Counted from the first letter of the stretch, positions 1 to 7,050 are shown. The stretch is 10,537 nucleotides of DNA from Pseudomonadota bacterium (GCA_023391175.1 JAEWBL010000582.1:1-10537); one strand, 5' to 3'. Program-made: numbers and translations. The notes: a model not told the origin generated them from the letters alone.

Positions 1-720
1 GTCCAGAACGCGCCGATCACCGGATCCTGGATCATGCGTCTCGATGCCGACGAGGTGATCGAGCCCGATCTTGTGGCGGAAATCGAAGCGAAGCTGCCGA
101 CGCTGGGCACCGATGTCGTGGGCATCAACCTGAAGCGCAAGCACATCTTCATGGATCGCTGGATCCGGCACGGTGGGCGATACCCCGTCATCCTCCTGCG
201 CATCTGGCGGCGCGGCCACGGGCGGGTCGAGAACCGGTGGATGGACGAGCATATCATCACGTGGGGTGGACGAACCGTGATGTTCGACGGCGGGTTTTCC
301 GACCACAACATCAATGATCTCACCTTTTTCACCGATAAGCACAATAAATACGCCACCCGAGAAGCTATCGATGTCTTGAATCGCAAATACAGCCTCTTTC
401 CGATGGATGAGGAAATCCCGGGTGGGTCTGCGTCTTTCCAGGCTTCGATGAAGCGTTGGATCAAAGAGGGGATTTATAACAAATTGCCTCTGTGGGCCGG
501 ACCCGCGGGCTTTTTCATATACCGATACATCTTTAAGTTCGGTTTTCTTGATGGACAACCCGGTTTGATCTACCATTTCCTCCAAGGAGGCTGGTATCGA
601 TTCCTGGTCGGTTCAAAAGTCGTCGAATATGAGCGTGAGCTCGCCGGGTGCGCCAGCAATGCTGAGCGCCTGGAAATGCTGGAAAAGCTCACAGGGTATC
701 GCCTGAGCAATCCAGGCTGA
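1..720 (+). CDS. Family 2 glycosyltransferase, 3' part (5' end outside window)
   Basis: The reading frame is open from base 1 and ends in TGA at 718-720, so this is the last 239 residues of a longer protein; the ATG at 34 is probably internal. The motif MRLDADE near the visible start is the Asp-rich metal/nucleotide-sugar site of GT-A fold, family 2 enzymes. It is followed by the aromatic and basic stretch FMDRWIRHGGRYP and a MDEHI segment, as in the WaaE/beta-1,4-glucosyltransferase-like subgroup that acts on lipopolysaccharide or exopolysaccharide precursors at the inner face of the cytoplasmic membrane. The C-terminal part (roughly visible residues 170-215) is aromatic and hydrophobic with a GFLDG motif, which suggests membrane association. 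The missing N-terminus should hold the first nucleotide-binding strand. galE follows after 50 nt on the same strand, supporting a polysaccharide role. The acceptor and the sugar cannot be told. Base composition is clearly lower in G+C than in the neighbours, especially from about 300 onward, which is common in polysaccharide genes acquired by transfer. Confidence 0.85.
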   Translation, partial: VQNAPITGSWIMRLDADEVIEPDLVAEIEAKLPTLGTDVVGINLKRKHIFMDRWIRHGGRYPVILLRIWRRGHGRVENRWMDEHIITWGGRTVMFDGGFSDHNINDLTFFTDKHNKYATREAIDVLNRKYSLFPMDEEIPGGSASFQASMKRWIKEGIYNKLPLWAGPAGFFIYRYIFKFGFLDGQPGLIYHFLQGGWYRFLVGSKVVEYERELAGCASNAERLEMLEKLTGYRLSNPG

Positions 721-770
721 CGGCAAGATCAGACGAGACCGCCGCAGCACTTGGGGCGAAAGGACATTGA

Positions 771-1766
771 GTGGCCGTTCTCGTCACCGGCGGAGCCGGG
801 TATATTGGAAGTCATACGGCTCTCGCCCTTTGTGATCGTGGCGAAGACGTCGTGGTGCTTGACGATCTGTCTTCAGGGTTCGACTGGGCGGTCCCGCCGG
901 CTGCAGAGCTTGTGGTTGGGGATGTCTGCGATCAGGAACTGGTGGGCCGGCTGATCGACGAGCGCGGCATCACGGAGATCGTCCACTTCGCAGCGCGCAT
1001 CCTGGTGCAGGAGTCGGTGGGCGACCCGCTGCGTTACTACCTCGGCAACACGGTCAAGACGCGGGCTTTGCTGGAGACGGCGCTCGCCCGCGGGGTGACT
1101 CGCGTGATCTTCTCGTCCACCGCGGCTGTCTATGGCGAGGCGCAGGTGGATATCATTCCCGAGGACCAGCCGACCGCGCCGATCAATCCCTACGGACGTT
1201 CGAAGCTGATGAGCGAGTGGATGCTCGCAGACGCCGCGCGCGCCCATGGTCTCGCCTATGTGGTGCTGCGCTATTTCAACGTGGCCGGGGCTGATCCGGC
1301 GGGCCGCGCGGGCGAGACCCGCCGCGTGGCGACCCATCTCGTCAAGGTGGCGAGCGAGGCGGCCTCGGGGGTGAGGCCCGGCGTGGAGATTTTCGGGACC
1401 GACTATCCCACCCGGGACGGCTCCTGCATCCGAGATTATGTCCACGTCTCCGACCTCGCGAGCGCCCACGTGGCCGCGCTTGATCACCTGCGGGCGGGCG
1501 GCGCGAACCTCACGCTCAATTGCGGCTACGGGCGCGGCTTCTCGGTGAAGGAGGTCGTGGACGTGGTGAAGCGCGTGTCGGGCGTCGATTTCCCCGTGAA
1601 GCTCTCGGGACGGCGCGCCGGCGATCCCGCCTGCCTCGTGGGGGCTGCGGACCGTATCCGCACCGAGCTCGGCTGGACCCCGCAGCTCGATGACCTCGAG
1701 ACCATCGTGCGTCATGCCCTCGGCTGGGAAGAGCGCCTGGCCGCGCGGAACGCGCGGGCAGGGTAG
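771..1766 (+). CDS. galE: UDP-glucose 4-epimerase
   Basis: This enzyme interconverts UDP-glucose and UDP-galactose in the cytoplasm using tightly bound NAD, supplying galactose for polysaccharide synthesis; in rhizobia the equivalent gene is often called exoB. The 331-residue protein has the usual length. It starts with the Rossmann motif TGGAGYIG (residues 6-13), and the short-chain dehydrogenase catalytic set is present: S116 in the FSSTAAVYG segment, then Y141 and K145 in YGRSK, with the Ser-Tyr spacing of 25 expected for GalE. The C-terminal half has the family's RDYVHVSDL segment (about residues 222-230). The start is a GTG: an in-frame TGA (768-770) lies directly before it, so nothing further upstream is possible, and AAAGGA at 759-764 is a ribosome binding site 6 nt away. 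It is probably co-transcribed with the upstream glycosyltransferase. A close relative acting on another UDP-sugar (UDP-glucuronate or UDP-GlcNAc epimerase) cannot be fully excluded. Confidence 0.93.
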   Translation: MAVLVTGGAGYIGSHTALALCDRGEDVVVLDDLSSGFDWAVPPAAELVVGDVCDQELVGRLIDERGITEIVHFAARILVQESVGDPLRYYLGNTVKTRALLETALARGVTRVIFSSTAAVYGEAQVDIIPEDQPTAPINPYGRSKLMSEWMLADAARAHGLAYVVLRYFNVAGADPAGRAGETRRVATHLVKVASEAASGVRPGVEIFGTDYPTRDGSCIRDYVHVSDLASAHVAALDHLRAGGANLTLNCGYGRGFSVKEVVDVVKRVSGVDFPVKLSGRRAGDPACLVGAADRIRTELGWTPQLDDLETIVRHALGWEERLAARNARAG

Positions 1767-1774
1767 GGCGGGTC

Positions 1775-1789
1775 GGGCGCGGCGCGCCC
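1775..1789. terminator. Short GC hairpin between convergent genes
   Basis: GGGCGC (1775-1780) and GCGCCC (1784-1789) form a 6-bp all-GC stem with a 3-nt loop, in the 23-nt gap between the stop of galE and the stop of the sulfurtransferase gene. Its position fits a shared end-of-transcript structure. There is no T-tract on either strand, so it is not a classical intrinsic terminator, and such short GC palindromes also arise by chance in this composition. Confidence 0.35.
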
Positions 1790-2662
1790 TCAGCCGACCG
1801 CGATCTCCTTGCCGCTCGCGCCCCATTCGGTCCAGGAGCCGTCGTAAAGCGCGAGGGGCTGCTTGCCAATCATCTCCAGCGCCACCCAGAGGATGGCGGC
1901 CGAAACGCCCGAGCCGCATGAGGTGATGACCGGGCGGGTGAGGTCGAGACCGGAGCCGTCGATGGCCTTGCGCAGGTCGGCCGGCGGCAGCAGACGGCCG
2001 TCCTTCACCAGTTGGCCGTGGGGCAGGTTGAAGCTGCCCGGCATGTGGCCCGAGGGCAAGCCTTCGCGGGGCTCCGGCGCCTCGCCGCGGAAACGGGTGT
2101 CCTGGCGGGCGTCCAGCACCTGGGCGGAGCCGGTCTTCAGCGCCTGATCCACCCGCTCGATATCGGCGACCAGGGAATGGTCGAAGCGGGGCGTGAAGCT
2201 CGCCGGCAGGCGACGCACCGAGCCATCCTCCAGGGGACGTTCCTCGGCCTTCCACTTGGGCAGTCCGCCATCCAGCAGCTTCACGTCGCTCGCACCGAAC
2301 GCGCGGAAGGTCCACCACACGCGCGGCGCGGAGAACAGGCCGACGGAATCATAGACCACGATGCGCAGGCCATCGCCAATACCCAGCGCGCCCATGGCCA
2401 CCGCAAAGCTGTGCGCGTCCGGCAGCATGTGGGGCAGGGAGGTGGAGTGATCGGCGATGGTGTCGATGTCGAAATGCACCGCGCCGGGAATATGCTCGGC
2501 GAGATATTCCTTCGCGCCGCTTCGGCCCGAAGCGGGCATGTGCCATGAGGCATCCACAACCACGAGGTCCGGCGCGCCGAGATTGGCCGCGAGCCATTCG
2601 GTGGAGACGAACGGGCTCTCGGAGGTATCCACCGGCAGGGTAGTCTCGGGCGCAGTGCTCAT
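1790..2662 (-). CDS. sseA: 3-mercaptopyruvate sulfurtransferase (tandem rhodanese)
   Basis: The enzyme moves sulfur from 3-mercaptopyruvate, a transamination product of cysteine, to thiol acceptors or cyanide through a cysteine persulfide. The 290-residue protein has two rhodanese domains. The inactive N-terminal one spans about residues 17-145 and carries IPGAVHFDID, the DSVGLFSAPRVWW stretch and LLDGGLPKW. The catalytic C-terminal one spans about 165-285 and carries the DARQDTRFRGE segment and the active loop CGSGVSA with nucleophile C249. The CGSG(V)(S/T)A loop is what separates mercaptopyruvate sulfurtransferases from thiosulfate sulfurtransferases, whose loop is typically CRKGVTA. The C-terminal DGSWTEWG signature is intact and no signal peptide is visible, so it should be cytoplasmic. 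The ATG at 2660-2662 has only a weak GAGA-type ribosome binding site. It lies 66 nt downstream of cysteine synthase on the same strand, so the two are probably one transcription unit, with a strong hairpin in the spacer. Confidence 0.92.
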   Translation of the reverse strand: MSTAPETTLPVDTSESPFVSTEWLAANLGAPDLVVVDASWHMPASGRSGAKEYLAEHIPGAVHFDIDTIADHSTSLPHMLPDAHSFAVAMGALGIGDGLRIVVYDSVGLFSAPRVWWTFRAFGASDVKLLDGGLPKWKAEERPLEDGSVRRLPASFTPRFDHSLVADIERVDQALKTGSAQVLDARQDTRFRGEAPEPREGLPSGHMPGSFNLPHGQLVKDGRLLPPADLRKAIDGSGLDLTRPVITSCGSGVSAAILWVALEMIGKQPLALYDGSWTEWGASGKEIAVG

Positions 2663-2683
2663 GACGATCTCGCGCGCATTCGG

Positions 2684-2719
2684 GCGGGGCGCGGTTTCCT
2701 CGGCCGGAACGCGCCCCGC
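2684..2719 (-). terminator. Strong hairpin in the cysteine synthase-sulfurtransferase spacer
   Basis: GCGGGGCGCG (2684-2693) pairs perfectly with CGCGCCCCGC (2710-2719). Above that 10-bp stem, after a 2-nt bulge (2694-2695), TTCC (2696-2699) pairs with GGAA (2706-2709) around a 6-nt loop. The structure starts 9 nt after the cysteine synthase stop codon and ends 21 nt before the sulfurtransferase ATG. No T-tract follows it in the direction of transcription, so it may be a partial terminator or an mRNA-stabilising or processing hairpin that sets the ratio of the two proteins. The pairing is seen directly; the function is inferred. Confidence 0.5.
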
Positions 2720-2728
2720 GTCAAGCCG

Positions 2729-3757
2729 TCAGACGAGGACGTTCGGAACCTCGGCCTTGCGCTCCAGCCACGCCGGCACCGGCAGGTTCTTGGAACGCAG
2801 GAACTCGGGATTGAACAGCTTCGACTGGTAGCGGGTGCCATAGTCGCAGAGGATGGTCACGATGGTGTGGCCCGGTCCCAGCTCCTTGGCGAGGCGGATG
2901 GCCCCGGCGACGTTCACGCCCGATGAGCCGCCCAGGCACAGGCCCTCGTGCTCCAGCAGGTCGAACACGACGGGCAAGGCCTCCTCGTCCGGGATCTGGA
3001 AGGCGGCATTCACCGGCGCGTCGACGAGGTTGGCGGTGATGCGCCCCTGCCCGATGCCCTCGGTGATGGAGGAGCCCTCGGCCTTCAGCTCGCCGGTCGT
3101 GTAATACGAATAGAGCGCGGCGCCCATGGGATCGGCGAGGCCGATCTTGATGCCCTTGTTGCGCGCTATCAGGGCGATGCCGATGCCGGCCAGCGTGCCG
3201 CCGGTGCCGACGGCACAGATGAAGCCGTCCACCTTGCCCTGCGTCTGCTCCCAGATTTCCGGGCCGGTGGTGTCGATATGGGCCTGTCGGTTGGCCACGT
3301 TGTCGAACTGGTTGGCCCAGATGGCACCGTTCGGCTCGGTCTTGGCCAGCGCCTCGGCGAGGCGGCCGGAGACCTTCACGTAATTGTTGGGGTTGGCGTA
3401 GGCGACGGCCGGGACTTCCACCAGCGTGGCGCCGGCGAGCCGCAGCATGTCCTTCTTCTCCTGGGACTGGGTCTCAGGGATCACGATCACAGTGCGGAAA
3501 CCCAGCGGTGCGGCGACCAGCGCGAGCCCGATGCCGGTGTTGCCGGCCGTGCCTTCCACGATCACGCCGCCGGGCTTCAGCTCGCCCCGCGCCACCGCGT
3601 CCTGGATGATGCCGAGCGCCGCGCGGTCCTTCACCGACTGGCCGGGATTGAGAAATTCCGCCTTGCCGAGAATCTCGCAGCCGGTCTCCTCGGAGGCCCG
3701 CTTCAGACGGATAAGGGGTGTGTTTCCGATGGAGTCCACAAGGCCGTTACGGATCAT
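2729..3757 (-). CDS. cysK: Cysteine synthase (O-acetylserine sulfhydrylase-like), PLP-dependent
   Basis: A fold-type II PLP enzyme expected to make cysteine from O-acetylserine and sulfide in the cytoplasm. The 342-residue protein is slightly longer than classical CysK (about 310-325). The PLP lysine is K43 in SVKDR, the substrate/cofactor loop is GTAGNTG (residues 69-75), the phosphate-binding loop is GTGGTLAGIG, and GGSSG precedes the C-terminal CDYGTRYQSKL segment. Classical CysK has TSGNTG and CDSGERY at the equivalent places. This version therefore belongs to a separate clade, commonly annotated as cysteine synthase A in alphaproteobacteria, which resembles some fungal mitochondrial cysteine synthase-like proteins. 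The sulfur donor and acceptor specificity of that clade is less certain. The ATG at 3755-3757 has GAAGG at 3768-3772, a rather long 10-nt spacing. The 124 nt upstream are locally A+T-rich just before the start and could hold its own promoter, but I see no convincing -35/-10 pair. The sulfurtransferase gene follows after 66 nt. Confidence 0.9.
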   Translation of the reverse strand: MIRNGLVDSIGNTPLIRLKRASEETGCEILGKAEFLNPGQSVKDRAALGIIQDAVARGELKPGGVIVEGTAGNTGIGLALVAAPLGFRTVIVIPETQSQEKKDMLRLAGATLVEVPAVAYANPNNYVKVSGRLAEALAKTEPNGAIWANQFDNVANRQAHIDTTGPEIWEQTQGKVDGFICAVGTGGTLAGIGIALIARNKGIKIGLADPMGAALYSYYTTGELKAEGSSITEGIGQGRITANLVDAPVNAAFQIPDEEALPVVFDLLEHEGLCLGGSSGVNVAGAIRLAKELGPGHTIVTILCDYGTRYQSKLFNPEFLRSKNLPVPAWLERKAEVPNVLV

Positions 3758-3844
3758 GGAATAAATGCCTTCATCGCAATGTGAAATTTAATGGGCCCTA
3801 TGCTGCCTCGGCGTGCGTCTTCCCTCAATAGCGGCGTTGCAAGG

Positions 3845-3872
3845 CTGGCGCAAACGCGCGGGATTGCGCCGG
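3845..3872 (-). terminator. Hairpin after the photolyase gene
   Basis: GGCGCAA (3847-3853) pairs with TTGCGCC (3864-3870) around a 10-nt loop. A further T-G wobble (3846/3871) and a C-G pair (3845/3872) extend the stem to 9. It begins 10 nt beyond the photolyase stop codon, in the 124-nt gap before cysteine synthase. There is no T-tract, so it is only a candidate end-of-transcript or mRNA 3' structure; if active it would separate phrB from cysK transcription. Confidence 0.35.
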
Positions 3873-3881
3873 GAAGAGGTG

Positions 3882-5357
3882 TCAGCGGGCCGCCGCGCGG
3901 GCTTCTGCGGGAGCTGCGTGCCGCAGATGCTCGAAGGCGCGCAGGGCGCGATCGCGGGCGGCGGCATGGTCGACGAGGGGCTTGGGATAAGTTTGGCCTA
4001 GCCTGATGCCGGCTGCGGCGAGGGTGTCCTGCGGCGCGGTCCACGGCTGGTGGATGAGCTTTGCCGGCAGGCGCTTCAGCTCGGGCACGAAGGTGCGCAC
4101 ATAGGCGCCGTCGGGGTCGAACTTCTCGCCCTGAGCCACCGGATTGAAGATGCGGAAATAGGGCGCGGCATCGAGGCCGGAGCCGGCCACCCATTGCCAG
4201 GAGGCGGCGTTGTTGGCGGCATCCGCGTCCACCAGCGTGTCCCAGAACCACTCCTCGCCCGACCGCCAGTCGATGAGCAGGTGCTTGGCGAGGAAGGAGG
4301 CCACCACCATCCGCACCCGGTTGTGCATCCAGCCCGTCTGCCAGAGCTGGCGCATGCCGGCGTCCACCAGCGGATAGCCGGTGAGGCCGCGCCGCCACGC
4401 CTTCAGCTCGCCGGAGCACTCCCGCCAGGGGAAGGCATCGAAGCTCGGCTGGATGTTGCGCCGGGCGATGTCCGGGTCCTCGGCGAGGAGGTGGTAGGAA
4501 AACTCCCGCCAGTAGAGTTCCGCCTCGAACTTCGCCGCGTCCGCGCCCGGCACATCGCCCGCGTCCACCGCGTGGCGGACGGCGAGGAGGATCTGCCGCG
4601 GGGAAATCTCGCCGAAGCGCAGGTGCGGCGAGAGGCGAGAGACGTGTTCAAGGTCGGGCCGGTCCCGGCCGGTGGCGTAGCCCTTGAGGCCATCGGCGAT
4701 GAAGGCGGAAAGCCGCTCCCGCGCCGCCGCCTCGCCCACGCTCCATGCCGCGCGGAGCCCGCCGGCCCAGTCCGGCTTTTCCGGCTCCAGTGCGAAGCTC
4801 TCCAGCGTGTCGCCCTCCGGCACGCGGGCCACGCCCTTGAGGCGCTTCGGTGTGGCGAGGGGCGGGGAGAGGTCGCGCTCACGCAAAGCGGCGCGATGGA
4901 ATGAGGAGAACGTGCGCGGCATGCGCCCCGAGCCGCCAAGCACGCTGCCGGGTGGATGGAGCAGGTGGGCGCAGAAGCGCAGAACACGCCGCTCCTCTGA
5001 GGCGAGACGGGCGGTAATGGCCCGGTCCAGCTTGCCTTCGGCTTCGCCCGCCCGATCGTTGAATGCGACCGTGGCCGCGCCCAGTGCGGAGGCGATTTCC
5101 GGCACGGTGCGGGTGGCCGGTCCCTGCCGCAGGATCAGTGGGATACCGTGGTGGGAAAGCTCGGCCCTGAGCGCGCGCAGGGATTGGGCGAGCCACCAGC
5201 GTGCGGCGCCGCCGAGTGGGCGGATGTGGGGGCTGTCCTCATCAAGGACATAGAGCGCGGCGATGGGCGCGCCGGTCTCGGCGAGGGCGTTCAGCGCCGG
5301 ATTATCGGCGAGGCGCAGATCGTCGCGGAACCACAGGAGGGATGGAGCGGCTGTCAT
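3882..5357 (-). CDS. phrB: Deoxyribodipyrimidine photo-lyase (cryptochrome/photolyase family)
   Basis: A flavoenzyme that uses blue or near-UV light to split cyclobutane pyrimidine dimers in DNA. The 491-residue protein has the N-terminal alpha/beta antenna-binding domain (WFRDDLRLADN near residue 9 to about 130) and the C-terminal helical FAD domain. By alignment from memory with the E. coli enzyme (constant offset of 5), the electron-transfer tryptophans are all present: W311, W364 and W387. So are N346 and R347 in WMHNR, and N383, the FAD-N5 asparagine typical of photolyases where cryptochromes often have Asp. This favours a working repair enzyme over a cryptochrome. The identity of the antenna pigment cannot be judged. 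The ATG at 5355-5357 is chosen over a GTG 13 codons upstream, because AGGAAGG (5364-5370) lies 6 nt before the ATG and the extra residues do not look like the family. The transporter gene ends 91 nt upstream on the same strand. Confidence 0.94.
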   Translation of the reverse strand: MTAAPSLLWFRDDLRLADNPALNALAETGAPIAALYVLDEDSPHIRPLGGAARWWLAQSLRALRAELSHHGIPLILRQGPATRTVPEIASALGAATVAFNDRAGEAEGKLDRAITARLASEERRVLRFCAHLLHPPGSVLGGSGRMPRTFSSFHRAALRERDLSPPLATPKRLKGVARVPEGDTLESFALEPEKPDWAGGLRAAWSVGEAAARERLSAFIADGLKGYATGRDRPDLEHVSRLSPHLRFGEISPRQILLAVRHAVDAGDVPGADAAKFEAELYWREFSYHLLAEDPDIARRNIQPSFDAFPWRECSGELKAWRRGLTGYPLVDAGMRQLWQTGWMHNRVRMVVASFLAKHLLIDWRSGEEWFWDTLVDADAANNAASWQWVAGSGLDAAPYFRIFNPVAQGEKFDPDGAYVRTFVPELKRLPAKLIHQPWTAPQDTLAAAGIRLGQTYPKPLVDHAAARDRALRAFEHLRHAAPAEARAAAR

Positions 5358-5363
5358 GACGCA

Positions 5364-5370
5364 CCTTCCT
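5364..5370 (-). promoter_or_regulatory. Ribosome binding site fixing the phrB start
   Basis: AGGAAGG on the minus strand ends 6 nt before the ATG at 5355-5357. It decides for this start over the in-frame GTG at 5394-5396, which would place the site inside the coding region. Confidence 0.7.
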
Positions 5371-5373
5371 ACG

Positions 5374-5412
5374 CGGACGGGACACGGGAGGTTCACTCCC
5401 TTTTCCCGTCCG
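5374..5412 (-). promoter_or_regulatory. Nested hairpin directly upstream of the phrB ribosome binding site
   Basis: CGGACGGGA (5374-5382) pairs perfectly with TCCCGTCCG (5404-5412). Inside, after a 3x3 internal loop, GGGAG (5386-5390) pairs with CTCCC (5396-5400) around the pentaloop GTTCA, giving 14 pairs in total. The base of the stem is 3 nt from the AGGAAGG ribosome binding site, and the structure lies in the 91-nt transporter-photolyase gap. It could be a terminator of the transporter transcript, although no T-tract follows, or a leader hairpin affecting phrB translation. The pairing is observed; the role is inferred. Confidence 0.45.
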
Positions 5413-5448
5413 GCGCAAGTGGCGAGTCATCGGCGCGGAACCCTGCTC

Positions 5449-6795
5449 TCAGTGGTCCATGTTCACGTCACGGGTTTCCTTGCCGATCAGCAGGGCCGTG
5501 AGCGTGAGCAGTGCCATGACGGAGAGATAGACGCCCACCCAGAAGGGGCTGCCGCCGCCATAGCTCCACAGCGCCACCGCGATGAACGGGGCCACCGCCG
5601 CGCCGAGGATGGACGAGACGTTGTAGGAGATGCCCGATCCCGTGTAGCGCACGTTGGCCGGGAACAGCTCCGGCAGCAGCGCGCCCATGGGGCCGAAGGT
5701 GAGGCCCATCAGCGTGAAGCCGATGATGAGCCACGCCATCACGCCCACCGGCCCGGCGGAGAGGATCGGCACCCACAAAAGGCCGAACAGCACGATGGCG
5801 GCGGTGATGCCGATGAGCGTGCGGCGGCGGCCCCAGCGGTCGGCCCAGGGGCCGGACACAAGGGTGAAGATGCCGAAGAACACCACGCCGCCGATCATCA
5901 TCAGCACGAAGGTGCGGTAGTCATAGCCGAGCCCGGGCACCGCCGCCGTGGTGGGGGCGCGGCCGTAGCTGAGCGAGAAGGTCGTCATCAGGTAGAACAG
6001 CACGTAGGTCGCGAGCATGTAGAAGGTGCCGAGGATCAGCTCGCGCCAGTGCGTCTTGAACGCGGCGGCCAGCGGCAGCTTCTGGATGCGGCCGTGCTCT
6101 AGCGCCTTGGCGAAGGCCGGGCTCTCCACCAGCGAGATGCGCACCCACAGGCCGACGATCACCATCACCGCCGAGAACAGGAAGGGCAGGCGCCAGCCCC
6201 AGGAGAGGAAGGCGTCGGACGGGCGGGACGGATCGCTCGAGGGCATCAGCGCCGCGATGGCAAGGAACAGGCCGTTGGCGATGATGAAGCCGATGGGCGC
6301 GCCGAGCTGCGGGAAGGTGCCATAGACGGCGCGCTTTCCGGCCGGGGCGTTCTCGGTGGCGACCAGCGCCGCGCCGCTCCACTCGCCGCCGAGCGCAAAG
6401 CCCTGGGCAAGGCGCAGGATCACCAGCAGCAGGGGCGCGAACCAGCCGGCGGTCTGGAAGGTGGGCAAGAGGCCGATGAGGAAGGTGGCGATGCCCATGG
6501 TGAGCAGCGCGCCCACCAGCGTGATCTTGCGACCCTTCTTGTCGCCGAGGTGGCCGAAGAAAATGGCGCCGAGCGGCCGCGCCACCATGGCCGCGCCGAA
6601 GATGGCGAACGAGGCGAGGAGCGCCGTCGTATCGTTGCCGGCCGGGAAGAACAGGTGCGGGAACACCAGCACCGCCGCGGTGGCATAGACGTAGAAGTCG
6701 TAGAACTCGATAGTGGTGCCGACCAGGCTCGCGAGGATGACACGCGAGCGGGGATTGACGGCGGGCGCCGCATCGGCGGCGAAGGTCGTGGACAT
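5449..6795 (-). CDS. MFS transporter, metabolite:H+ symporter family, YhjE-like
   Basis: A 448-residue inner-membrane carrier with the 12 hydrophobic segments expected of the major facilitator superfamily. The family-defining TTIEFYDF motif in helix 1 (residues 27-34) and LRLAQGFALGGEWSGA in helix 4 place it in the metabolite:H+ symporter group (ProP, ShiA, KgtP relatives). The loop 2-3 signature GHLGDKKGRK is intact and its counterpart in the second half is GPWADRWGRR. From memory it most resembles E. coli YhjE, sharing PQLGAPIGF and GPMGALLPELFP segments; YhjE's substrate is not established, so small organic acids or zwitterions are only a guess. The start is set at the ATG 6793-6795 because GGAAAG (6803-6808) lies 7 nt upstream; a TTG five codons earlier would swallow that site. 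It is divergent from nrdJ across a 627-nt gap and followed by phrB on the same strand. Confidence 0.9.
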   Translation of the reverse strand: MSTTFAADAAPAVNPRSRVILASLVGTTIEFYDFYVYATAAVLVFPHLFFPAGNDTTALLASFAIFGAAMVARPLGAIFFGHLGDKKGRKITLVGALLTMGIATFLIGLLPTFQTAGWFAPLLLVILRLAQGFALGGEWSGAALVATENAPAGKRAVYGTFPQLGAPIGFIIANGLFLAIAALMPSSDPSRPSDAFLSWGWRLPFLFSAVMVIVGLWVRISLVESPAFAKALEHGRIQKLPLAAAFKTHWRELILGTFYMLATYVLFYLMTTFSLSYGRAPTTAAVPGLGYDYRTFVLMMIGGVVFFGIFTLVSGPWADRWGRRRTLIGITAAIVLFGLLWVPILSAGPVGVMAWLIIGFTLMGLTFGPMGALLPELFPANVRYTGSGISYNVSSILGAAVAPFIAVALWSYGGGSPFWVGVYLSVMALLTLTALLIGKETRDVNMDH

Positions 6796-7011
6796 GCCGG
6801 TACTTTCCAACTGCGCCCCGTAAAGGCCGGGAGCCGTTGGCGGCGGCTGAAGGGTCCGGCAATTTTCTGTCGCGTCGGCAAGGGGCAGAGAAGGCCGGCG
6901 CGCAGCGTCTTTGGCCGTCCAGATAGATTATTGCGCGCAGCGACGCCAGTGCTTGGATCCTGAGCCGGCGCGACGGTGTCCTGCGGGTAACGCATGGCGG
7001 CCGTGGCGGGG

Positions 7012-7050
7012 ACCGTCATCCACCGCCCGCCTCAAACTGTGGATGACGGT
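7012..7050. repeat. Perfect 12-bp inverted repeat with 15-nt spacer
   Basis: ACCGTCATCCAC (7012-7023) is the exact reverse complement of GTGGATGACGGT (7039-7050); bases 7024-7038 separate them. It lies 216 nt before the transporter start codon and 372 nt before the nrdJ ATG. As RNA it would be a strong stem-loop on either strand; as DNA it could be a dyad bound by a regulator. No T-tract follows on either strand and there is no gene nearby for it to terminate. Confidence 0.6.

Noticed and set aside
873..2318. A 481-codon minus-strand frame spanning the galE and sulfurtransferase genes
   Set aside because: It is in codon register opposite galE and crosses two genes with clear family motifs. 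The translation is Arg/Gly/Pro-rich without a domain.
2948..3784. A 278-codon plus-strand frame opposite cysteine synthase, and similar frames opposite photolyase (4050-4904) and the transporter (5263-6102)
   Set aside because: All are antisense shadows of motif-rich genes in high-G+C DNA; none has a family motif.
3758..3844. TTGAGG and CAGCAT, 17 nt apart on the minus strand, as a cysteine synthase promoter
   Set aside because: The -10 element is a poor match. A promoter in this gap is plausible, but this pair is too weak to call.
6898..6942. Repeated word GCGCGCAGCG, 35 nt apart
   Set aside because: A 10-nt GC-rich word can recur by chance in this composition. There is no third copy or regular spacing, so neither iterons nor a CRISPR-like array.
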